DNA of 64,000 nucleotides from Oscheius onirici (GCA_932521025.1 OW051468.1:7378064-7442063); one strand, 5' to 3'. Positions 23,193-33,826 are shown, counted from the first letter of the stretch. The notes: generated by a model not told the origin, from the sequence alone. Numbers and translations are program-made.

Positions 23193-24230
23193 ATGGCCAA
23201 GGTGATTCTGCTCGTCCTTCCCACCAATAGTTCTACTTTTTAGCGTTCGCCGTCCGTCAAGAAGAACTGTGCTGTGGTGACGGAAAATGGCTCGGAACAG
23301 GGAATGGCAACTCCGACGAGAAGCAGATCGTTCACTACGTACGACGAGCTGATGAGGAACGAGGATCAGGCCAGAAGTGCTGTCAGGACGGAAGAGTCGC
23401 TGGCCGAGCTGCGAGCTGTGCCCAGTATGTCCAGAAATGCCAGAACTGTCAACAAGTGGCTTCACTCGAAGGATTCGCTGGCCGATCTGGCCCAGGTTCC
23501 GTCTCTGGAAGGAGAGAAGAAGACGCCGACAATCAACAAGTGGCTCCATTCTAAGTCCTCGATGGCCGATCTGAGAGATGTGCCGGAGCTGAAGCCAGCT
23601 GTCAGTCTTTGCAACAGCGACTACGACTACACAAAGCCGGAGATCTGCAACAGCGACTATGCCTACTATCCGCCCATTCTGAGGAACAGTGAGTACCAGG
23701 TCAAGGTCACCCTCACGCCAACCAACTCTTCCTACTGCTACAGTAAGCTGCACGGCTCCAACTCGGTCGAGAGACAGCCCAATGGATTCTACCGCGAAGA
23801 GTATCCTGTCACCTCCAACAGTCGTACAGTAAACAAGCGACTTCGAACCGTCGTCTCGGAAGCCGATGTGGCTCGTCTGGAGGTCTCTTTCACGGAGAGT
23901 ATCATAGCTGTGAACAGTGCCGAATGTCTGAACAAGAGAATGCTCTCCTCTGACTCGCAGTACGACCTCAACCAGCTCACTCCAATCTACGATCTCGGAC
24001 GTCAAGTTCTGCGCGACTTTAGCGTTCAGAGTATGGAGGATCTTCGTCTCCTGCCAACCATCTCCTCCTACAATCTCAGAAGGAACGACAGTCAGACCGA
24101 GGGAGTCTGCACTGCTCGCTCCATCCGCTCCTTCGACCAGCCGGAACAGGACGTCCACACGGCTCGCTCCATTCGCTCCCGTTCCGAAGACAAGCTCTCC
24201 TATTTCCCCGAGGCCCATCGCCGTCACTAG
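23193..24230 (+). CDS. Disordered protein with repeated NKWLHSK / SLADL-VP motifs
   Basis: A three-codon first exon (23193-23201, ATG GCC AAG) is joined by a 42-bp intron to one long exon (23244-24230), giving about 332 residues. AATAAA follows at 24290. There is no signal peptide or membrane segment. The sequence is rich in S, R, N, D and E and built of short repeats: TVNKWLHSKDSLADL and TINKWLHSKSSMADL, with looser copies (TEESLAELRAVP, NKRLRTVVSEADVARL, NKRMLSSDSQYDL, SVQSMEDLRLLP), a repeated CNSDYDY/CNSDYAY, and C-terminal TARSIRS repeats. I know no family with this pattern; it looks like a scaffold of short linear motifs. An opposite-strand ORF of 373 codons covers the same DNA but lacks these regularities. 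The gene is divergent from stomatin with about 260 bp between. Confidence 0.75.
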
Positions 24231-25119
24231 AACAGTGACCCAGGCCAACTTGGACCCATATAGGTTATGGAAAACTTGATAATATATGCAATAAAGGGGT
24301 CAAAACTAGTTTTGTTTCTTGTTCTTTTGTGTCTATGCATTTTGCTTTTATTATTTGACCAAGTGTAATGGGTTCCTGGAATCGAGTGGGCAAAATTGTA
24401 GGGAAAAAGTAGCAAAGCTAACTGGAGAGTACAGCTGGTACGTTCTAGGTCAGTCTTATCAGTTGTTCCTCTTTATGAAGGAAAGATTGTAGTTTGGAAT
24501 TTGGATAAGGAACTATAACTTGTGAGAACGAGAGAAGTGGATAATTGAAGGAAGGCGGGAGCATAGCCTTCGGTTGCCCTGGACACAGCAATCTGATTAT
24601 AAAGGCTACGAAAGAGAAAGAGAGTTACGAAATTCCAGCGACGAACACTCTCTGAGTCTATTTTGAGAAGGGAGCAGAGGGCGTGACGCAGATATGACGG
24701 TGAGTGTGTGCGTCTCTGAGGGAATTGCAGCTGACTATGGGTCAGTTGTGACTGTTTTGGGAAAGTGTAAGAGTAAGTTGCATAGCTCATTTTCATTTAA
24801 TTTGAGATTTTTATTTTAACATCTTCGATCATTTTGAATCTGCCGAAAAATAAAAATGATCGATCATTGGTGTGAGGGAAATGGGAATCAGTGCAGACGT
24901 TGGCCGTTGTGAATAAAAGTAGAAGGACTCAAGATCTCCATTGTTGTGAAACGAAAAATTCAAAAAGGGTCTCTAGCTGACTTGGAGTTAGGTTTATTTC
25001 GAAACTTTATAGAACCCGACTGGGTGATGAAGCGATATCTGAAGGTCCGGTGCAAGAGTTTTGTCACCTTTATCCCGGATATCTCTGACAGGCAAAATGT
25101 GGCTATGATAAAGCATTTA
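24231..25119. other. Intergenic region
   Basis: Contains the 3' end and polyadenylation signal (24290) of the repeat protein, and no other recognisable gene. Short ORFs at 24473-24796 (minus) and 24946-25128 (plus) have no supporting features. Confidence 0.4.
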
Positions 25120-26418
25120 TTAGATTGAGATCTTACGAGATATGGCTTCAAATTCGGATCGAGTATGTTGTGGAGTCTGTCGATAGTTTCTGCTCGTGGA
25201 ACGGGTTCGGAAACTGGAATCATCAAGAATGGCCAACTCGAGACTTCCATCGAAAGTGGAACGACTCGAATCGGTACTTCTCAAGGAGGAAGGCAGCTGA
25301 AGAGGAGGGTAACGGCCAGCTGAAGAGACTGAGTGGAGAGGAAAAGTCTCCTGAGAGAGATGTCTTCGATGACTGACCACAGATGATCGATCAATTCGAG
25401 GACGGCGGTTGTAGTAGACGCAGCCGAAACAGGCGGCGGTCAGAAGTATTCCAAATAGGATTCCGGTAACTATGAGTAGAAGCACTTCCGCCAAGGAAAG
25501 ACCCTCCTTCTTGGGCGGACTGCCAGTTGGACTGAAGCGAATCGGCTCAAAGTTCTTGGGAAGAGGCTCTCCGTCTTTCATCCAAACCACACCATTAGCG
25601 TCTACTGGCTTGATTACAAACTCCTGGTCGTGGATCCGGTCCTGAATGTTCTGCTCAGAGACAATTATGAGAATTTTCACTGCGCACCAACTCTTATGTT
25701 ATAGAGACTTGGCATCAACTAGTGACCGTCAGGTTGATGCGCACTTCAAATTCAAAAAAAAATCGACACACCTTTACCCGAGAGTCGACGAAAGCCGGAA
25801 TGCTCTCCCCATTATCTCGTAGGACAAATGTATCCTGTGAGCCTCGTGGAACGTAAACATTCGAGCCATATTTTTTTCGCTGTTTGACCGGGACAACATC
25901 TCCAACCTCTTCTGGTCGACTCGACAACGCAACGCGGAAGACATGAATGCCACACTGTGGGCCTGAAAGTGGTTCTATGGATATAGTCTTCTTGACAGAC
26001 GACCGAAACAAAAACGACATCCATCAAACAGCCGAGAAGGGCCATAAACAACTGTGTCGCGCACCTGATACGGCAATACGATAAACCATTTCAGACTTTT
26101 CTATAGGCTATTGTGAAAAAAAGAGTATGAGTCAAGAGAGTAAAACAGATCCGAAGGACCCTTACAGACTGAACCAATAAAAGAGTCAAATGAAACTTAC
26201 CGATACATGCCTGACTAGCTGACTCATCAAAAGTGTCGTTGTTTTCGGAAGTCGGTATCTCTGCCTCCAGAACCTCAAATGCTGTCGTCGACTGGACTGA
26301 GGGTACTTGAAGTACCGGTTTAAGAGAAAAGAGAGTTTAAAGAACCTGTATTTCCATGACTGAGTGAGGGAGCGGAGAGGATGAGCAAGAGGCTGCAAGC
26401 TGACAGGAGGACGCCCAT
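25120..26418 (-). CDS. Type I membrane protein of unassigned family
   Basis: Exons 26418-26346, 26305-26201, 26100-26065, 25974-25720, 25679-25120 join in phase to about 343 residues. The signal peptide is MGVLLSACSLLLILSAPSLS. The ectodomain (about 230 residues) alternates hydrophobic and polar residues like a beta-rich fold, with few cysteines (SQACIEKSEM, GPQCGIHVFRV). It ends in RFSPTGSPPKKEG before the membrane segment LAEVLLLIVTGILFGILLTA. The tail (about 95 residues) is rich in S, R and T (SQETFPLHSVSSAGR, RSTDSSRS), with potential phosphorylation sites. It could be a diverged zona-pellucida-like or cell-adhesion protein, but I see no diagnostic motif. Its start lies about 165 bp downstream of the LDLR-like gene on the same strand. 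Confidence 0.6.
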
Positions 26419-26584
26419 GCCATCGCAGGCCAGTCTGATAAGACACACGATCAATGTGTGTGTGTCAGTGGACGAATATTGAAAAGAGAAAACAGGTTCT
26501 GGACCGCGTCAAGGCCATTTGTCTTCTGGCCACAATTAATTACGGAAGTGTGTCTGTACTACTTTTACGAGAAAGGATTTATTA

Positions 26585-29448
26585 TTAGACTGTTCGGGAT
26601 GGACAGAAATCTTCGTCACTTCCATCAGCACAGTCGGCAATTCCGTCGCAGAGGCCGCCAGAAGAGACGCACTTTTTGTTGTCGTGGCATTGGAACTGTC
26701 CGGGCAGACAGATTCGAGGAGCTGAATAGCCAAGTATTGTTTATGGAGAAACATCGAAATCGCAGTCAATTAGATAGTTAGATTCTTTGAGCGGACATCT
26801 TGATCTCGCAGCAGTGTCAGAAAAACTCACGACAACTGATCTCATCCTCCTTGTCCGAACAGTGAGCCACTCCATCACAGAGATAGAGTCTCGAGATGCA
26901 TTTTGGATCCCTGCCACCGCATTCAATCTCAGTCCGACCGCAGTTACTGACACAGGTCTTATTGTCATCGGCTAGCTCGAAGCCATCGCCGCAGGCACAT
27001 TTGGCTCCGATTCCTTCGGCACCGATGAGACAGAGCTGTGTACAGCCGATTTCGGAGCACGGAGTGACGCCTGAGAAAATTTAGATTGACGTGGAAAAAA
27101 GGAATACCAATAGGTTGAAGACTTTTGTGGAAAGCCTTGATAGAATAGGGCAACAGGGCCGTCTGGGCCAGGACAGTAATGTTCTCTCCGGTCAACTTGT
27201 TTGCTCTCAGAAGTCCTCTGTAAGTCCAGTCTGTCCAGTAGAGATAGTCGTCGGCCACAGTCAGACCAAAGATGTGAGGGACTGAGCCAGCGTCGCCAAC
27301 GATCGTTCTTCTTCCAGACCCGTCCAGATTAGCCATCCTGTGTTCGTAAATTGAATAAAGTTAGTGGAATCTTACTCGATGATGTCCAAGAAGGCGTCTG
27401 CCCAATAGACGCAGTCAGCATGAACATCTACAGCGATAGCATTAGGCCATGTCAGTCTCTCGGTCACAATCTTCTTGAAACTTGTCCCATCCGTGGCAGC
27501 TGCAGCAATGAAGGCACTACTGGACCAATCGGACACGAATATTAGTCTGGATAGCTGTCCTTGTAGAACTGTCACTTGACTCACCCCTTCTGCGGATGAA
27601 TGGCAATACTTCTGGGCAGGCGCATGGCGTTTCGATAGAGAGTCTTGCGGAAGCGACCAGACAGACTCTGAACCGAAATGTCCATCTTCTTCAGGGTGTA
27701 CAGGTTTCGAGCTACCCAGTCGACTGCAATGCCTGAAAAGAGTTTGAGAACTTTGTAGAGAACTTCAAAGTTTGTTCGTTCCGGGACCCGATTGGATACT
27801 CAGTCAAGCAACGTAGGCACCAACTGGTAGGGAAAATAGGAATGTTATCAACTTGGCTATCCAATGTTCTAATGGATCCCGGAAGGATTTTCAAAAACTG
27901 GATTTTGAAAAGTCCTTGGACAGATAGTAGTCCAAGACAAGCTTCATTTCGTCTGGAATGGAAGGAAACAGTGTATTTCCAGAAACTTTCAACTTGGAAG
28001 TCATTTTTGCCAGTATTTCATCTCACCTTCCATTCCTTCGACTTCCTGTTTCTGGACATCCTGAGAGAATGTTCCCTCAATGTTCATTCTTTCGATTGCA
28101 TGGGCCCCGATATCAGCATAGTAGAGTCGTCTTTCCTGTACTCACTCTCGTTCAATCTAACATCAAAGACCTACCTGAACATCGATATCGATCATGGCCG
28201 TCTTCTGAAGACCGGCCCGTTGCAGCTGAAAGGTCCTTCCATCAGCGGAAATGTTCCAGATGGACTGTCCGTGGGCGAAGAAGAGCCAAAGGGGATCTAC
28301 AATATTTATTTGACAGTGACAGTGAGTTACCTTCATCGATCCTCAGACAAGTCCTGTTATCGGGTCCCAGATGGAAGTAATGTTCGTTGCAGGAACAGGA
28401 AAACGATCCGGGAGTGTTGGTACATCTTTGTGAGCAAGGCACATCCAGACACTCGTCGATATCTATAGATTATAGTTGGATCTCAACTAGAGCCTGTCCC
28501 CACCAATGCACTTTCTCGTCTCTTTGTCAAACACATAACCGGGCAGTCGACACTCGCAATTGCCATTGCGATCACAGACTTCGAGAGGAGGAGGTCGCGA
28601 ACGTGTGCTGTTGCTCAACAGATTGCAATTGCTGCCATCGCGAGAAGCCAAGAGCGAGAGGAGAGAAACCTCGACTTTGACGGCATCAGCACAAGAGTCC
28701 AGTTGTCTCTCCAGAAGACAGTCCACATAGGCTTGAATGACACTGCATTCGTAGGAAGAAGGGGCTGAAATGGAAAAGAGGAGTCAGTCAGGAACTCTTA
28801 CGATTAGTCGCCTCATCTCTAAGTATATTGGTCCTGTTCAGGAAGCACTGTCTCAACTCTTGATCCCTTTCCAGATCGATCAGACAGTCCCGTTCCTCCC
28901 GAACTATGGCCAGATATTTGTCCTCGCACATCATACTGTACATCTTTTCGACATTTCCAGCTCGGGAAGACCTAAATTTTCTAAAGTTTCGGGCCAAGAC
29001 TGGAGTCAAACCGACAGAGACGACGAACTCCGGCCGTGCAGAGAAGAAAAGTGTTGTAGGCGCTACAGTGACGGTCGATTTCGGAGAGGGCCGGATGGAG
29101 AGCCGTTTGTGAGGGATGGGCATAGGAGACCAGAGGACTGACACAGTTTAGAGTCAGAGCCTCTTCGAAAAGGTCGCACTCTGACCGGATTCCCAGCACC
29201 AATCCTGAGTCGTTTTAGTGGAGGGTACAGATGTTTCAAAAAGAGGAGCATATAACCGTAATCAATAAAACTTTAGCACACAAAAATTAGATGCTCTGCT
29301 AATAAAATTGTGAGATACCCAGCTAAAATTAGGTTCGGATTTGAGCATCTGGATCTTGAAAAAAAGACGATTACGGTATTGACATCACCTTTCTAAACAA
29401 CCCGACTAAAAGGAAGAAAACAGTACCTAAAAGAAGGAGAAGTAACAT
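26585..29448 (-). CDS. Secreted LDL-receptor-like protein: CPG4-like, EGF, YWTD propeller, LDL-A
   Basis: Twelve exons read by eye: 29448-29427, 29204-29012, 28971-28802, 28764-28504, 28462-28331, 28296-28176, 28135-28027, 27732-27585, 27546-27376, 27337-27108, 27070-26831, 26721-26585; about 645 residues. Signal peptide [12 protein letters not shown]. The N-terminal 200 residues have paired cysteines spaced as in nematode CPG4/DUF19 domains ([35 protein letters not shown]). Then come a calcium-binding EGF module ([14 protein letters not shown]), a six-blade LDLR class B propeller ([38 protein letters not shown]), a second EGF ([10 protein letters not shown]), and two LDL-A repeats, the last containing [10 protein letters not shown]. 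The protein ends right there with no membrane anchor, so it is predicted to be secreted, unlike true LDLR/LRP receptors. The ligand is unknown. Confidence 0.82.
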
Positions 29449-29619
29449 CAGTCGACTTGAGAGGGATGAGGCTCGACTCTGACCCTTGATTGACCTTATT
29501 TGCACTTGGCATCAAGCTGGCTGGCTGGCTACTTGTCCATCTACGGCACACATTCTTACGGTACACAGAGTTTATTTAAAGAATGACCAGAAGAGTATAA
29601 AAATACCAGGAAATGTATA

Positions 29620-30225
29620 TTTATTGCAAGCATGCTTGAGCAACATCAACAACAGTCTGCAAAACATCCGTTTCCTCAATAGCAAGAAGCGGAATGAATT
29701 TGGATTGAACTTCTTCAACTGAACAGACAGTAACACAATGAAATTTTCCTTTTTTTGCAGCTCCTTTCGTGATTACACCTGCGGCGGCGACTCCTCCGAT
29801 CGGAGCTGTATAGATGTACAAATGGAAACGGAGAATATTGTTGCAAATATTAAAGTAGCGATAGTTAAATTGCTGGTTTTATGAAGATTGAAATAAAAAA
29901 TTTGGTTTTATGAAGATTGAAATAAAAAATTTGGTTTTATGAAGATTGAAATATATTTCCTGTCCGTAGCCACGTTCTGCCATAGCCTGAAAATGAGTCT
30001 TTCTCAATCAATGCTGGAAGAAACTCACGATCATGGAAACGGAGAGTATTGTTGCAAATATTAAAGTAGCGATAGTTAAATTGCTGGTTTTATGAAGATT
30101 GAAATAAAAAATTTGGTTTTATGAAGATTGAAATATATTTCCTGTCCGTAGCCACGTTCTGCCATAGCCTGAAAATGAGTCTTTCTCAATCAATGCTGGA
30201 AGAAACTCACGATCATTAATGTTTT
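29620..30225 (-). CDS. Possible small gene with a tandemly duplicated exon; model uncertain
   Basis: On the minus strand a plausible terminal exon reads, after an acceptor CTATACAG, GGVAAAGVITKGAAKKG ... VEEVQSKFIPLLAIEETD ... ACLQ and stops with TAA embedded in AATAAA (29620s). Upstream, a unit of about 200 bp present twice contains ATGATC, a GT...TTTTCAG intron, and an exon reading AMAERGYGQ. How these pieces join is unclear, because no donor follows AERGYGQ. It may be a small real gene damaged or expanded by the duplication. No family is recognised. Confidence 0.3.
29824..30216. repeat. Tandem duplication, units 211 and 182 bp
   Basis: The sequence starting GGAAACGGAGAATATTG and ending AACTCACGATCAT at 30034 is repeated at 30035-30216. 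The first unit has three copies of a short internal unit (GGTTTTATGAAGATTGAAAT), the second only two; this accounts for the 29-bp length difference. The copies are nearly identical, so the duplication is recent. Confidence 0.9.
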
Positions 30226-30240
30226 CACACACTTGAAAGG

Positions 30241-30381
30241 CAATTTAAAGTGGATTGATTTTCACTAATTAAAGTGAGCAATTTAAAGTGGATTGATTTT
30301 CACTAATTAAAGTGAGCAACTTAAAGTGGATTGATTTTCACTAATTAAAGTGAGCAATTTAAAGTGGATTGATTTCCACTT
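30241..30381. repeat. 38-bp tandem repeat, about 3.7 copies
   Basis: A unit starting CAATTTAAAGTGGATTGATT begins at 30241, 30279, 30317 and 30355 with one or two mismatches; the last copy is partial. It sits directly downstream of the UBE2E stop codon. Confidence 0.92.
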
Positions 30382-30401
30382 TTCGTTTTCAATTAAATTG
30401 G

Positions 30402-31571
30402 CTATGCTGATGCGTAGCGTTGAGTCCAAAGTCTGGCCATCTTGTTGAACTGCTCGCGGTCTTCCTTATACTGCTTGCCTATTTGGCAGACTAGAGCATC
30501 GTCTAGAATACTTCTTTTGTCTTTGAAAAAGGAAAGGTTTACCTGGATTACAATCGGTCATGAGGGTGAGAAGAGCATATAGAACAGTGTTCAAGCTCAT
30601 TGATGTATTCCATTTCTCTTGTAGAATGTCCAAGCAGACTTCTCCCTGCGTTCCGATATTGCAATGGTAGATTCTTGTGTTGAAGACGACCTGAAACTGT
30701 AGTGAACAAGCTGTCTGAGTCTTACCTTCGGCGGCGAAAACGGATAGTCGTCTGGAACGAATATTGTACAGAAGAAAGTTCCGCCTTCGTAGACAGAGTC
30801 TTTCGGTCCTTCTATCACTGCCGTCCATTCGTACAAACTGTCAGCTTTGGGTGCCGCCTGACAGCCGTTTAGCTCCAAAAAATCCATGTCTTGGGCCTCC
30901 TTGAGTAACCTTTTCTGTCCTGGACGATCTTCGAATTCTACTGGATGGGCCTTTCGCTTCAGGACTCGTTTGACTTCTATGATCTGCAAACGTAATGAGT
31001 TTGATTTTGCTGGACAGTTTTGAAAAATCACGTAGTTTATATGCCTTTCTGAGCTACGAGTCCGGTGTTTCCAAACAAGAGGTAAGAACAGAACTGATAG
31101 AGAAACTTTCCGGTCGCGGTAACTTTGGGAAGGTCATCTGTTCATAACAAGACTCACACTTCCTGGATTAGCTGGGAGACGAGCCTCAGAATTGTTGGCA
31201 TTTGCACTGTTGTTTGGAATTACCCGGCCACTAGCAATCTGCCCTTGTTCTGCTACTCGGCCTGAAACAAATCTATGACGATTATCGGGAGATTGTTTAC
31301 GCGTATCGAATATCATAACACAATTCGAACACTTACCTTCCCCTGGCTGGAATACCCTCGCAGCTTCATCAAATCTCAGTATGGCGTTGGCCGCAGCATT
31401 AGGAATTCTCGCTCGATGCGCCTCAACCTCTGTAACTCGTAACTCGGCAGGTGACATATATAGTAACTCGGCCATGGCGTCGGCAGGTGACAAATCAGGG
31501 CCTGGAGAATGACGTTGAGCAAGAGCTCGTCGTTGAGCATCTAGTTGTATTCCTGGTGGACAAGCGGACAT
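30402..31571 (-). CDS. E2 ubiquitin-conjugating enzyme, UBE2E class
   Basis: Exons 31571-31337, 31261-31160, 31122-31058, 30983-30726, 30690-30543, 30502-30402. The catalytic domain (last ~150 residues) has KRLLKEAQDMDFLELNGC, YEWTAVIEGPKDSVYEGG, FVPDDYPFSPPKV, then RIYHCNI in place of HPN. RIYHCN is characteristic of UBE2E enzymes. The active-site cysteine lies in GEVCLDIL, followed by LTDCNPDDAL and MARLWTQRYA. It accepts ubiquitin from E1 as a thioester and passes it on with an E3. UBE2E proteins carry an N-terminal extension; here it is about 140 residues, A/R-rich, with a cysteine and aromatic patch (FLYQFCSYLLFG). The third exon (31122-31058) is the least certain. A trans-splice-like acceptor (CCCTTCAG) lies 4 bases before the ATG. 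Confidence 0.88.
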
Positions 31572-31583
31572 GTTTCTGAAGGG

Positions 31584-32280
31584 AGAACAATAAATCTAAA
31601 ATATTAAAAAGCGAAAGTGTCTGTGGCTGACTCTGTGGCTTTGTTTGTTTGTCTGTTTGTCCGTGGCCACGAAATTTTGGTGTATTGTTAAGAGTCGCCG
31701 TCTTCACCCAAACGACCCGGGTTCGACTCCTCTTCTCGACAAATATTTTTGCCAAATTGCTTTGAGTAGGAAATAGAGTCAGAGTAACCGCTAGCGGATT
31801 AAGAAGGGATCGGTTGACTGGGGAAGGGATCAGAAGAGATCGACGTAATCGTGTTTATGGTATCGCTGTGTCTCATGCGAGAAACGTCAGTTACTGGAGC
31901 ATTGAGAGTAATCCCTTCAAGAAAAAAATTGAACAGCATAAAAAAGTTGCTACTCAGCTGAAAAAAAAATCAGCTTTGATTCACAAACTGTTCTCTTCTC
32001 TTGAACAGACTATAAAGGCGACTGGTTTTTGCTAAATTGTTTTAAGTAGGAAATAGAGTCGGGCTTATCGGTAGGGGATTGCCAGGGAGCGGGAGCGGTT
32101 GATCTGTATATGATCAGAGAAGAATCATATTGCCAGAAAAACTCGTATCGGTTCTTTAGGAGGGGATGACTCTTAACAATACACCAAAATTTCGTGGCCA
32201 CGGACAAACAGACAAACAAACAAAGCCACAGAGTCAGCCACAGACACTTTCGCTTTTTAATATTTTAGATTTATTGTTCT
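31584..32280. mobile_element. 697-bp TIR element (MITE) with 113-bp near-perfect inverted repeats
   Basis: The left arm 31584-31696 starts AGAACAATAAATCTAAAATA and the right arm 32168-32280 is its reverse complement with almost no mismatch. The arms contain GTCTGTGGCTGACTCTGTGG and CGTGGCCACGAAATTTTGG. No transposase is present. Inside the left arm border is a tRNA-like B-box (GGGTTCGACTCC, about 31718), and a degenerate internal repeat (AGTAGGAAATAGAGTC) occurs near 31768 and 32045. Near-identity of the arms implies a young insertion. The left end lies 12 bp from the UBE2E start codon. Confidence 0.9.
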
Positions 32281-32324
32281 ATTGTGAGAAATACTGAAAA
32301 GATGTCCGATTAGTTAGGGAAGCA

Positions 32325-32525
32325 AGAAGACGTGACAGGATCAGAAGAGCTCGGTTGACTGGGGAAGGGAAAAAGAGATCGGTTGACTAGGGAAGGGATC
32401 AGAAGGGAACGGTTGACTGGGGAAGGGATCAAAAGGGTTCAGAAAAGATCGGTTGAATGAGGGAAGGGATGAGAAGGAATTTGATGAGACTGTTTGACTA
32501 GGAAAGGAATCAGAAGTATAGAAGA
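32325..32525. repeat. Minisatellite, ~30-bp degenerate unit
   Basis: A unit resembling GGTTGACTGGGGAAGGGATC plus AGAAG is repeated about six times with length variation. The same unit appears once inside the adjacent TIR element near 31810, so the array probably derives from element sequence. Confidence 0.75.
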
Positions 32526-33826
32526 AAACGCAAGTAAAAAAAGCCGCCGACAGGCGGCGAAGCCGGCTGGTAATAACAATAAAAAAACTATAAGGTTCAG
32601 GCTGCTTTTAGACGATCGCTTTGGCAATCAAGTTGCAGGAGGTTCCTCCTTTGCATTGGGATAGCAAGCTGTTCTGGCTCTGATTTATAGAATACATTTA
32701 GTTTTACGCATTGGAAAGAGTGTTTGATTCAACAACATAAAACCTAGACCAGACGCCTCTAAATCAGTCGACTAACTCAAACAAAAAAAACCTGAGCAAC
32801 GGACAGATACTGACCATAATGGCTCAGACGGTGTATAATGGCTCAGACACAAAGTCACGTGGATAAGAAGCTGAATAAGAAGATATTCAATGCGAAAAGA
32901 ATCCCGTACCTTCCTGAATGTCACCTATATTCTTCAATAGTCATAAGATCAGCTCCTACTCCCCGACAAGTTTCTGAACTCTTGGAATCCACTGGCCTAC
33001 CAGTGAAAATTGGAAATATTTTTAAGCTCACCGGGAATATTAATGTTCGAGAAGGTTCACACGTTTGCAAAGTGCCCGCTTTGAGCGTCTAACCGTTAGA
33101 CGTTATTCAAGTATCGATTGGCAATCTACCAAGGGCCTACTATATATTCCTTCTTCCGTGCCAACTTTTAGCCGACGACTTGAAGATACGAAGTAGGAAA
33201 ACCTACTAGGACAAATGGGATGGATATAGGCGTCCTTTAGAAGAGGATCTTACTGTTGGGCCCAACACCAATTGCACAATGTCACTGTGTCTACGAATGT
33301 TCTTCGTGGCATGGATTGGTAGAAGTCTTTTGATATTTCATGCGTCGACAGAATCGCAGATTCAAAAGGATTAAAAGAAAATGTAGTCGTTTCTAATGTT
33401 ACCTGCATCCACACGACTTTCTATCTTCATGTTCCCCCGGATCGTCAAGTGGTCTTTCTTTTGCCCGGTTATCTTTTACGGCGAAGTAAAAACGTCGAAA
33501 TATGATAGAAAATCTTTCACGATGTAATCAACCCTTTGCTGCTTTTACAACAAGATAGAAGAAAAAGAACAGCGGCGACAGATCTCGAAGATGGCTAGTG
33601 AGAAATTAGAACCGAGTCGATAATGCCCCACCAAGTGCGTTGAAATTAGACAACAAAAGGATGATAACCTAGAGTGTTTTTACAGGGTTGTTTATACAAT
33701 CAAAAAATTCATTTAAAAAGTGGAAATATGGAATATGTAATCACAAAACATCAATGCGATGACAAGAAGGAATACATTTACAAAACAGGGTAGAGGAGGA
33801 AATGAGATGTGACTTGAGAGGATCAC

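Larger units (their letters stand above)
31572..33826. other. Repeat-rich intergenic region upstream of UBE2E
   Basis: Holds the TIR element (31584-32280) and minisatellite (32325-32525). Beyond them, an ORF at 32838-33092 (plus) has no recognised motif, and 33100-33826 shows nothing beyond the presumed 3' UTR of Rab5. Confidence 0.45.

Noticed and set aside
23127..24248. A 373-codon minus-strand ORF, the longest in the window
   Set aside because: It is the shadow of the plus-strand repeat protein: the plus frame has the internal repeats, a consistent first exon and a polyadenylation signal just after its stop, while the minus frame has no motif or splice logic.
29824..30381. Regular repeats considered as a CRISPR-like array
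   Set aside because: The repeats are head-to-tail without unique spacers and the genome is eukaryotic.
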